A DNA stretch of 10,414 nucleotides from Actinomycetota bacterium. GTDB taxonomy: Bacteria > Actinomycetota > Actinomycetes > Nanopelagicales > Nanopelagicaceae. The notes beneath the pieces were generated by a model. It had not been told where the DNA came from, ran no database searches, and worked only from the letters and a program-made list of their open reading frames with translations. Location: contig WLRX01000023.1 in assembly GCA_009706135.1 (NCBI GenBank), positions 1-10,414 on the forward strand. Direction: 5' to 3'. A program made the translations under genes and the position numbers. Within the stretch, counting starts at the first letter, position 1. Each line of letters begins with the position of its first letter. Below are positions 1 to 5,882 of the stretch, one piece after another.

Positions 1-81
1 GAGATAAGTCTCAAGGCTTGGTGTGACTGTGCGTTCTTCAAGTTCTGGATCAAGAATGACCATTAATTCATAGTGACGCAT
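1..81 (-). CDS. rpsF: 30S ribosomal protein S6, N-terminal part (runs off left edge)
   Basis: The reverse strand encodes 27 codons beginning MRHYELMVILDPELEERT, the typical opening beta strand of ribosomal protein S6 (RHYE-MVILDP). S6 binds the 30S platform as a heterodimer with S18. The ATG at 79-81 is chosen because the family start is conserved and an AGGAGGT Shine-Dalgarno lies at 93-99, about 11 nt upstream. The gene continues beyond the window, where ssb, rpsR and rplI usually follow in actinobacteria; that part is expectation only. The long structured leader upstream suggests autoregulation by S6:S18. Recognition of the fragment is firm despite its shortness. Confidence 0.93.
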   Translation of the reverse strand, partial: MRHYELMVILDPELEERTVTPSLETYL

Positions 82-86
82 GCGTT

Positions 87-140
87 AACCCGACCTCCTC
101 TGGACTAAGACGGCCACAGTATTTCTGTGACAGGAGGGTT
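87..140 (-). promoter_or_regulatory. Structured rpsF leader resembling the S6:S18 autoregulatory RNA motif
   Basis: Read 5' to 3' on the minus strand, the leader has an outer 5' arm AACCCUCCU (132-140) that can pair with AGGAGG and GGGUU (87-99). An inner hairpin, CACAG-AAAUA-CUGUG, occupies 115-129, and a CCG (111-113) follows one base after its 3' strand. Known S6:S18-binding rpsF leaders mimic 16S rRNA helix 22, with a conserved CCG beside a hairpin and an outer helix near the ribosome binding site. The arrangement here fits that plan. The pairings were found by eye, without a covariance model, so assignment to the family is an inference. Confidence 0.6.
93..99 (-). promoter_or_regulatory. 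Strong Shine-Dalgarno of rpsF, inside a predicted stem
   Basis: AGGAGGT on the minus strand, 11 nt from the rpsF ATG. Six of its bases (AGGAGG) are perfectly complementary to CCTCCT at 132-137 upstream in the same leader, so the site can be hidden in a helix. This is the physical basis for proposing translational control of rpsF. Confidence 0.8.
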
Positions 141-161
141 AGTGCTTTTTAGTGCTTGCTA

Positions 162-189
162 AGAGTAACTGCTGGGCAGGTTAAGTAAA
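162..189 (-). promoter_or_regulatory. Candidate promoter for the rpsF transcript
   Basis: On the minus strand, TTTACT (184-189, four of six matches to TTGACA) is followed after 16 bp by TACTCT (162-167, fits the actinobacterial TANNNT -10). A start near 155 would put the whole predicted S6:S18 leader in the 5' UTR. The -35 overlaps the T-run of the preceding candidate terminator. The match is modest and the promoter is tentative. Confidence 0.35.
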
Positions 190-212
190 AATCACGCTCA
201 GATTTGTGCGTG
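187..212 (-). terminator. Weak intrinsic terminator after the PBP gene
   Basis: Just downstream of the PBP stop, the minus strand reads CACGC, a 10-nt loop, GCGTG, then A and TTTTT. The stem is only 5 bp with a large loop, so it would be weak, but its position 12 nt past the stop and the following U-tract suit a terminator that separates the PBP transcript from rpsF. Confidence 0.45.
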
Positions 213-224
213 CTGAAGGCCTTA

Positions 225-2123
225 CTACTTCTTCGGAACCTGAACCCCACCAGATGTCATAACAATTGGATCAAGACCGCCGACATTAGATGGTGCCGGA
301 AAATCCATCACTGGTTCGCCTTTGAGTGCGCCTTTCATAAATGCTGTCCAAATACGCGCAGGAAAAGATCCACCGGTGACGGATGTAAGTCCGCCAATAC
401 CGTTAAGAGATTGTGTCGCATCATCTCTAAAGAATGAAACAGAAGCTGCAAGTTGTGGTGTGTAACCGCTAAACCACGCCGACGCATTTGATTGCGATGT
501 TCCGGTTTTACCAGCTGCTGGTCTGCCAAGTGCTAGTGCTGCGGCTCCTGTTCCACCAGTTACAACGCCTTTGAGTGCATATGTTAAATCCGCCATCACA
601 TCTTTTGAGAATACTTCCTCTGTCTGTGCTTTGCCTTCATAGAGCACACCATTATTAGAACCTGTAACACTGGTGACTAAATAAGGTTTTGATTTAATTC
701 CTTGAGCCGCAAATGTCGCGTACGCATTAGCAACATCAATCACGTGTGGGCTGGCGGGCCCAAGGGCAACTGATGGTGTTGGGATCATTGCAACAGTTTC
801 TGGAATACCCGCGCGGCGTGCAGCGCTAACAACATTATCTAAACCAGCTTTTTGTCCGAGAGGAACAAATACAGTATTAATTGAGTGTTTTGTTGCAAAT
901 AACAAATCTACTTGGCCCCAACCTTCATTTCCATAATTTCCAACCTCGTATGGTTTTCCTAAATCATCAAATATTTGTGGCGAATCCCCATTCCACATCG
1001 AAGTCAATGGAATTCCTGCTTCTAGCGCTGCTACGAGTGCAAAAGATTTAAAAGTAGATCCGGCCAGTGCGATTGCTTGTGTGGCATCGTTGAGTTGGCG
1101 CTTTAAGTAATCAGCTCCACCATACATGGCAATAATTTCTCCAGTGCCCGGTCGAATCGCAACGAGTGCAATGTGTAAATTCTCTGGCACTTTTGCTGGC
1201 GTTAACTTATTAATGGCATCTACAGCAGCAGTTTGTGCTTTCTGATCAATTGTTGTTTTAATAACCAAGCCGCCGACTAATAATTGCTCTTGCGTAAAGC
1301 CCAGCCCTTTTAGTTCTTTTGTAACAGCTTCAATGATGTGGCCTTTGGGTCCACTGAGGGAGCCAGATGTTACGCGCGGTGCAACGACTGGGAATTTAAT
1401 CTTTGCGGCTTCATCTGCTGTAAGCCACTCTGCCTCGATCATGCCTTTTACTACGTAATCAAAGCGATCGGTTAAACGCTTTTCATTTGCTTTCGAGTAG
1501 GAAGGATCATAAAACCCGGGAGAGCGCAAAATACAAGAAATAACTATTGCTTGTGCATTGGTAAGTTGATCTACGTTTCGATTAAAGTACTGCTGTGCAG
1601 CGGTTTGCACTCCGTAAGAACCGCGACCAAAGTAAATGGTGTTGAGATAATTTTCAAAGATTTGATCTTTTGAAAGTTGATTCTCTAATTTTATTGCAAT
1701 CACTAACTCTTTGATTTTACGTTGAATTGTGCGCTCTGGAGATAAAAACGCAGTCTTTGCATATTGCTGAGTAATTGTCGAACCACCTTGTAGTGATCCA
1801 CCTCGTAAATTATTTAAAACTGCTCTAGCAATACCGGTGATACTAAATGCGCGATTTGAATAGAAGCTGCGATCTTCTGCGGCCAACACCGCGTGACGAA
1901 CATTAAGAGGAATTTTCGCTAGAGGAACTATCTGTCTGTTTTCCGATCCCACTCGCCCAATTTCTTCACCATTTGAATATTGAATGATTGTCGATTGACT
2001 ATTAACAAATGCGTTCGCATCAGGAACTGAAACTGTGAAATAAGCAAAGGCAAAAAGAGTCGCACCTGCGATAAAGCCAAAACCGGTTAAGAAAATCGCT
2101 GATCTAATGACAAATTTGCGCAC
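225..2123 (-). CDS. ponA: Class A penicillin-binding protein (bifunctional transglycosylase/transpeptidase)
   Basis: The 632-residue protein polymerises lipid II into glycan strands and cross-links them outside the cytoplasmic membrane. A hydrophobic anchor at about 5-30 follows a short basic N-terminus. The GT51 domain shows the catalytic Glu in EDRSF (E83), GGSTITQQ (113-120), RKxxE (135-139) and the ENYLNTIYFGRG block (157-168). The transpeptidase domain has the nucleophile motif STFK (S356-K359), SIN (414-416) and KTGTS (539-543), so both activities look intact. There are no PASTA repeats; the C-terminus is a short tail. The start is GTG, nine bases after the DUF5318 stop, with an AGGGG at the end of the upstream gene as a possible ribosome binding site. 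The order DUF5318-PBP-rpsF resembles the ponA1 region of M. tuberculosis, which supports the ponA symbol. Confidence 0.94.
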   Translation of the reverse strand: MRKFVIRSAIFLTGFGFIAGATLFAFAYFTVSVPDANAFVNSQSTIIQYSNGEEIGRVGSENRQIVPLAKIPLNVRHAVLAAEDRSFYSNRAFSITGIARAVLNNLRGGSLQGGSTITQQYAKTAFLSPERTIQRKIKELVIAIKLENQLSKDQIFENYLNTIYFGRGSYGVQTAAQQYFNRNVDQLTNAQAIVISCILRSPGFYDPSYSKANEKRLTDRFDYVVKGMIEAEWLTADEAAKIKFPVVAPRVTSGSLSGPKGHIIEAVTKELKGLGFTQEQLLVGGLVIKTTIDQKAQTAAVDAINKLTPAKVPENLHIALVAIRPGTGEIIAMYGGADYLKRQLNDATQAIALAGSTFKSFALVAALEAGIPLTSMWNGDSPQIFDDLGKPYEVGNYGNEGWGQVDLLFATKHSINTVFVPLGQKAGLDNVVSAARRAGIPETVAMIPTPSVALGPASPHVIDVANAYATFAAQGIKSKPYLVTSVTGSNNGVLYEGKAQTEEVFSKDVMADLTYALKGVVTGGTGAAALALGRPAAGKTGTSQSNASAWFSGYTPQLAASVSFFRDDATQSLNGIGGLTSVTGGSFPARIWTAFMKGALKGEPVMDFPAPSNVGGLDPIVMTSGGVQVPKK

Positions 2124-2132
2124 GGTGACAGA

Positions 2133-2546
2133 TTACCCCTTAACCCAATCATCATCTTCAAGCGTACGTATACGCCGTGGTGGTTTGCGTTCTATTCCAT
2201 CTCCTAGAACAAAAGATGCGCATAAATGATTCCAGGAGCAGTCACGGCATATTTCAACGATATACACACGAAACTCACCGAATTCACCTTCCATCTCTGA
2301 AAGTTCATCTGCAGTTTTAATTCGACCTGAGTATTGACCTAGTTGATCACCAAAGGCGTATCGCAATTCTACAAGCGATGTTTTTTTACAAACAGGACAG
2401 TTGCGTTGAACTCTTTCGCCGTGAAACTTTGCTGCGCGCATTAAGTATGGATCGGCATCGCACGCATCTACAACACCACGAAATAACTTCATAAGCGTTG
2501 CGCGCTTATCAAGTGAGTAGTCGATATAGGAGCGTTGCGATTTCAT
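2133..2546 (-). CDS. DUF5318 family zinc-ribbon-like protein
   Basis: A 137-residue cytoplasmic protein of the actinobacterial DUF5318 family (Rv0049-like by context and sequence), function unknown. It has two CxxC pairs, CPVC (50-53) and CRDC (100-103), spaced like a zinc ribbon, an acidic stretch between them and a basic KPPRRIR segment near the C-terminus. It has no signal peptide or membrane segment. I choose the ATG at 2544-2546. An in-frame GTG at 2613-2615 would lengthen the protein by 23 residues, but it would run into the divergent MFS gene, and the family normally begins close to RSYIDYSLDKRATL. It ends nine bases before the PBP start on the same strand, so the two are probably co-transcribed, which hints at an envelope-linked role. 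That role is inference. Confidence 0.85.
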   Translation of the reverse strand: MKSQRSYIDYSLDKRATLMKLFRGVVDACDADPYLMRAAKFHGERVQRNCPVCKKTSLVELRYAFGDQLGQYSGRIKTADELSEMEGEFGEFRVYIVEICRDCSWNHLCASFVLGDGIERKPPRRIRTLEDDDWVKG

Positions 2547-2554
2547 AATAGGCA

Positions 2555-2560
2555 AGAATA
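2555..2560 (-). promoter_or_regulatory. Putative -10 element of DUF5318-PBP (leaderless or nearly so)
   Basis: TATTCT on the minus strand lies 8 nt before the DUF5318 ATG, which has no Shine-Dalgarno. Transcription would begin at or within two bases of the start codon. No recognisable -35 is seen, which is common for actinobacterial TANNNT promoters. Confidence 0.45.
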
Positions 2561-2576
2561 ATCCTTGATTGCTTAC

Positions 2577-2582
2577 TACGCT
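2577..2582 (+). promoter_or_regulatory. Putative -10 element of the MFS gene (leaderless)
   Basis: TACGCT lies exactly 6 nt before the ATG at 2589, and no Shine-Dalgarno is present between them. The spacing predicts a transcript starting on the ATG. There is no convincing -35. The only support is hexamer and spacing. Confidence 0.4.
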
Positions 2583-2588
2583 TGCCCT

Positions 2589-3860
2589 ATGAATTTCTGG
2601 GAACTTCTGCGCCACCCCAGGCTTTCTCGATTACTCGGGGTGCGCTGGAGCGGTCAGGCAACAGATGGCTTATTTCAAAGCGCGCTTGCATCCTTTGTTT
2701 TATTTTCACCTGAGCGACAAGCAGATGCTCTCAGTGCCGCTATTGCATTCGCCGTTGTATTGCTTCCGTACTCGCTCGTCGGTCCTTTTGTAGGAACCAT
2801 TCTCGATCGCGTCTCCCGACAACGTGCGCTCTTGTTTTCCAATCTTGCTCGTGCAATAAATCTCCTAGTTGTTGCATGGCTCGTCTTTGCTGGACAAACT
2901 GGGGTTGAGTTAACTGTTTTCGTACTCATTGCATTTGGAATAAATCGTTTAATTCTGGCTGGACTCTCTGCCGGTTTACCTCTAGTCATTGAAAGTAAAT
3001 CACTGATTAGCGCAAATGCATTAGCTGTCACTGGTGGATCTGTTCTGGTTGTTCTCGGCGGTGGACTTGGTGTGGCAATTAGAAACCTATTTGATAACTT
3101 GGCTGTTGCAGATCACGCCGATGCCATCATGGTTTTATTCGCAGCCGGTGGTTATCTCAGCGCTGCGCTACTTACATTGCGCGTAGGCAAAAAAGAAATT
3201 GGACCTCTGCCGCATGAAGTAAAAGAGGCAAGCCTTAAAGAAGGTATCAATGAAATGCGCGAAGGTTTTGCTTTCCTGCGCACACATTCAGATGCGATTC
3301 GCGGAATCATTGCAACGGCAGTTCAACGTGGTGGAATCACGGCGTTAACTCTTACGGCCCTTTTGTTAGAGCGAAATACTTTTAACTCTCCATCTAATCC
3401 AGAAGAAGGGCTTAAAGGATTTGGAATTGTTTTAACAATTGCCGGTGTTGGAATAACACTTGGCGCATTGACGGCTCCTTATGGCGTAAAGCGTTTTGGT
3501 CGTCATAGATGGATCAAGTGGTCTTTGCTTGTTGGCGCTGGCGGCCCAATCTTTCTAGTTGTTTCACAGACTGAAATTGCTCTCGCTCTGACCGGATTCT
3601 TTGTTGCTCTCTGCGGACAAAATGTGAAAGTTACCAATGATGCACTCGTGCAATCAAAGATTGATGATTACTACCGCGGTCGCGTATTTGCTGTTTACGA
3701 TGTACTAGTAAATGGAGCAATAGTTAGCGGCGGATTAATCGCAGCTCTTCTGCTTCCAACAAGTGGTGTAACTCCATGGGTACCAGCGCTTGTGAGCGCA
3801 AGTTACCTACTTGTTGCGTTGCGTTTACTCAGGCCAGAAAAATTCTTTCTTAAGAGTTAG
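2589..3860 (+). CDS. Major facilitator superfamily transporter
   Basis: A 423-residue, highly hydrophobic protein with about 12 predicted membrane segments in two halves, joined by a charged cytoplasmic loop around residues 205-235. The loop between helices 2 and 3 carries an MFS motif A-like sequence, GTILDRVSRQRAL, with the conserved Asp-Arg. A DDYYRGRVFAVYD segment in the second half is typical of the MFS_1/MFS_3 exporter-like group. The substrate cannot be told from sequence. The ATG at 2589 is preferred over an in-frame TTG at 2565, because the latter leaves almost no room for a promoter and the segment MNFWELLRHPRLSRLL is a normal MFS N-terminus. It is transcribed divergently from DUF5318, and its last 11 bases overlap the convergent pcnA. 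Confidence 0.87.
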   Translation: MNFWELLRHPRLSRLLGVRWSGQATDGLFQSALASFVLFSPERQADALSAAIAFAVVLLPYSLVGPFVGTILDRVSRQRALLFSNLARAINLLVVAWLVFAGQTGVELTVFVLIAFGINRLILAGLSAGLPLVIESKSLISANALAVTGGSVLVVLGGGLGVAIRNLFDNLAVADHADAIMVLFAAGGYLSAALLTLRVGKKEIGPLPHEVKEASLKEGINEMREGFAFLRTHSDAIRGIIATAVQRGGITALTLTALLLERNTFNSPSNPEEGLKGFGIVLTIAGVGITLGALTAPYGVKRFGRHRWIKWSLLVGAGGPIFLVVSQTEIALALTGFFVALCGQNVKVTNDALVQSKIDDYYRGRVFAVYDVLVNGAIVSGGLIAALLLPTSGVTPWVPALVSASYLLVALRLLRPEKFFLKS

Positions 3861-5283
3861 TTTTCCACCACGCTAGCAACTCTTGCGTTGCCGCTTCTTC
3901 CCCAATTGGTCCTCGTTCTAGGCGAATCTCCATTAGAAAATCTAGTGCCCGACCAACTGCTGCAGATGGTTTAATTCCTAAAATCTGCATTATTTGTGCG
4001 CCATCTAGATCGGGGCGAATTTTTGATAACTCTTCTTTTTCCATGAGAACAGCAATTCGATTTTCTAAACTGTCATATGTTGCAGCCAAGCGTTGCGCTT
4101 TCTTTGCATTACGAGTTGTGCAATCTGCGCGAGTCAGAACGTGTAAATGAGTAAGTAGTTCACCGGCATCTCGTACATATCGACGCACAGCAGAGTCACT
4201 CCATTCCCCATCCCCATATCCGTGGAAGCGTAAGTGAAGTGCAATTAGTGTTTCTACAGCTTCGATTGTGTGGTTATCAAAGTGCAAGGCTTTTAGGCGC
4301 GTGACAGCTAGTCGTGCACCAACAATTTCATGGTGGTGAAAAGAAACTCCACCGCCATCGATAAGTGCACGGGTCTTTGGTTTTCCAATGTCGTGCAAAA
4401 GCGCTGCGAGCCGACTTACAAGATTAGGTCCTTCCAGGCGATGTTCTAAGGCAATCGCTTGTTCGAGCACTGTAAGTGAATGTTCGTAGACATCTTTGTG
4501 ATGGTGATGTTCATCGATTTCTAATTGCAACTTTGGAATTTCTGGCAAGACAATCGCAGCAAGTCCAGTTTGTACAAGAATTGTGATTCCGGTGCGTGGA
4601 TTTTTGGACATCAGAATTTTTATGAATTCATCTCGCACGCGCTCTGCAGAAACAATAGAAATGCGATCCGTCATTGATTTCATTGCTGTTAAAACATCCG
4701 GCGAGATTTCAAAATCTAGTTGGCTTGCAAAGCGCGCAGCGCGCATCATGCGAAGTGGATCATCAGAAAAAGATTGTTCTGCACTATTTGGGGTGCGTAG
4801 TAATTTCTTTCCCAAATCTTCAAGACCATTAAATGGATCGATAAATTCTGGGTTAGCCGATGTTAGTTCTAACGCCATCGCATTTACCGTGAAATCACGA
4901 CGAGATAGGTCGCCTTTGATATCTTTCCCATATTGCACTTCAGGTTTGCGACTCTGTGGATCGTAGATTTCACTGCGATATGTAGTTACTTCTACTGTCG
5001 TGTCACCACGTTTTCCTGCCACAGTTCCAAATTCAATTCCAGTTTCCCAGATATGTTCTGCCCACTTTGAAAGAATTTTTTTTGTTTCCTGTGGTTGTGC
5101 ATTTGTTGTGAAATCTAAATCGTTACCAAGTCGACCTAGAATTGCATCACGCACCGGTCCGCCAACTAAGGCCAATGTGAACCCTTCGCCCTTAAAGGCA
5201 GCAGCGAGTGAGCTCGCCAATGGTGCGCGTTCAATCAGTGAACGAATAGCCAGTTCTCCTGCGGCGCCTAGTGCTGTACTCAC
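3850..5283 (-). CDS. pcnA: CCA tRNA nucleotidyltransferase (class II, actinobacterial type)
   Basis: The 477-residue enzyme adds or repairs the 3'-terminal CCA of tRNAs from CTP and ATP, without a template. The nucleotidyltransferase head has GGPVRD (41-46), the metal-binding DLD (55-57) and RRDFTVNAM (128-136). The neck follows with DDPLRMMRAARFA (174-186). A C-terminal HD domain is visible as LLHDIGKP (295-302, H297/D298) with histidine-rich surroundings at 258-262 and 316-318, as in the TIGR02692-like actinobacterial enzymes, which are about this length. The start is GTG at 5281-5283; no clear Shine-Dalgarno is present. It is divergent from the NUDIX gene, as in M. tuberculosis Rv3907c/Rv3908. 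The 3' end overlaps the MFS gene on the opposite strand. In Mycobacterium this enzyme is annotated pcnA although its activity is CCA addition. Confidence 0.95.
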   Translation of the reverse strand: MSTALGAAGELAIRSLIERAPLASSLAAAFKGEGFTLALVGGPVRDAILGRLGNDLDFTTNAQPQETKKILSKWAEHIWETGIEFGTVAGKRGDTTVEVTTYRSEIYDPQSRKPEVQYGKDIKGDLSRRDFTVNAMALELTSANPEFIDPFNGLEDLGKKLLRTPNSAEQSFSDDPLRMMRAARFASQLDFEISPDVLTAMKSMTDRISIVSAERVRDEFIKILMSKNPRTGITILVQTGLAAIVLPEIPKLQLEIDEHHHHKDVYEHSLTVLEQAIALEHRLEGPNLVSRLAALLHDIGKPKTRALIDGGGVSFHHHEIVGARLAVTRLKALHFDNHTIEAVETLIALHLRFHGYGDGEWSDSAVRRYVRDAGELLTHLHVLTRADCTTRNAKKAQRLAATYDSLENRIAVLMEKEELSKIRPDLDGAQIMQILGIKPSAAVGRALDFLMEIRLERGPIGEEAATQELLAWWKTNS

Positions 5284-5291
5284 AATAAGTA

Positions 5292-5297
5292 AGGTTA
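5292..5297 (-). promoter_or_regulatory. Putative -10 element of pcnA (leaderless or nearly so)
   Basis: TAACCT on the minus strand is 8 nt from the pcnA GTG, with no ribosome binding site between. The spacing equals that of the TATTCT before DUF5318. There is no clear -35. Tentative. Confidence 0.4.
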
Positions 5298-5303
5298 GAG
5301 CAG

Positions 5304-5309
5304 TAGCCT
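5304..5309 (+). promoter_or_regulatory. Putative -10 element of the NUDIX-DUF6049-murJ operon (leaderless)
   Basis: TAGCCT is exactly 6 nt before the ATG at 5316; no Shine-Dalgarno is present. This predicts a leaderless transcript for the operon. The same 6-nt spacing is seen before the MFS gene and trxB. There is no -35 match. Confidence 0.45.
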
Positions 5310-5315
5310 TGCTTC

Positions 5316-5882
5316 ATGATCCCTGCACCTGGTGCGGGCAGCGAAGGTACGAAGAAAAAGCGGAAGCGTAGACGCCCCGCCAATCGCGCCCCACAAACTT
5401 CAACTTCAGGAACGACCCCCGCGCCAAGTAAAAAACCTGCTCGCCCGTATGCCAAACGTGTAGACGAAGTAAGCGCTGGTGGACTTGTGATTGATAAGAG
5501 TGGTTTGCAAGGTTTGTTAATTGGTCGTCGAGATCAAAAAGATCCAACAGGATCAAAAATTCTGTGGTCACTTCCAAAGGGGCATATAGAAGAAGGTGAA
5601 ACACCTGAACAAGCAGCTATTCGCGAAGTTGCTGAAGAAACTGGAATTAATTCGGAAATTACGCAATCTCTTGGTGTGATTGATTTCTGGTTCATGGCTG
5701 GTGGAAAACGCATTCATAAAACTGTTCACCATTTTGTATTTAAAGAAACTGGCGGGTTACTTGCCCCTCAAGAGAGTGAAGTTGATGAGGTTGGCTGGTT
5801 TCCACTTGGTGAGATAGTTGCCCTGTTGGCATATCCAGATGAGAAAAAACTTATTGCTAAGAATTCTGAGTTGCTGACATGA
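5316..5882 (+). CDS. mutT4: NUDIX hydrolase, MutT4-like, with basic N-terminal tail
   Basis: A 188-residue hydrolase of nucleoside diphosphate-linked compounds. The Nudix box is complete at 89-111, from GHIEEGE to REVAEETGI, with the catalytic EExG glutamates. Around it are SAGGLVID (53-60), LWSLPKGH (83-90) and HKTVHHF (134-140). Residues 12-20 are a run of Lys/Arg, followed by a Pro/Ser/Thr-rich linker to about 45, so the catalytic domain has a flexible, strongly basic leader. M. tuberculosis MutT4 (Rv3908), also next to pcnA, has a similar Arg-rich extension, which supports orthology and the chosen ATG. Substrate specificity is not readable from sequence; ADP-ribose, Ap4A and oxidised nucleotides are all possible. 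The stop overlaps the DUF6049 start in ATGA. Confidence 0.88.
   Translation: MIPAPGAGSEGTKKKRKRRRPANRAPQTSTSGTTPAPSKKPARPYAKRVDEVSAGGLVIDKSGLQGLLIGRRDQKDPTGSKILWSLPKGHIEEGETPEQAAIREVAEETGINSEITQSLGVIDFWFMAGGKRIHKTVHHFVFKETGGLLAPQESEVDEVGWFPLGEIVALLAYPDEKKLIAKNSELLT

Noticed and set aside
204..437. 77-residue plus-strand open frame near the PBP 3' end
   Set aside because: Antisense to the conserved C-terminal region of the PBP; no supporting signal.
2565..2588. TTG start for the MFS transporter, adding eight residues
   Set aside because: The ATG at 2589 gives a normal MFS N-terminus and leaves space for a TANNNT element at the leaderless spacing.
2547..2615. Upstream GTG extension of the DUF5318 gene by 23 codons
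   Set aside because: It would overlap the start of the divergent MFS gene and add residues not expected in the family; the ATG at 2544-2546 is a better start.
2675..3031. Open frame antisense to the MFS gene
   Set aside because: It lies wholly inside a clear membrane-protein gene and its translation is low in hydrophobic order and resembles no family; a codon-bias shadow.
3848..3855. Palindrome TCTTAAGA at the convergent gene junction as a terminator
   Set aside because: It has no loop, is AT-rich and lacks a GC stem, so it would not form a stable RNA hairpin.
4583..5371. Two plus-strand open frames antisense to pcnA
   Set aside because: pcnA has intact motifs over the same region; the antisense translations show no domain or plausible start signal.
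5231..5604. Minus-strand open frames across the pcnA-NUDIX gap
   Set aside because: They overlap the N-terminal parts of two real genes in other frames and lack recognisable features.
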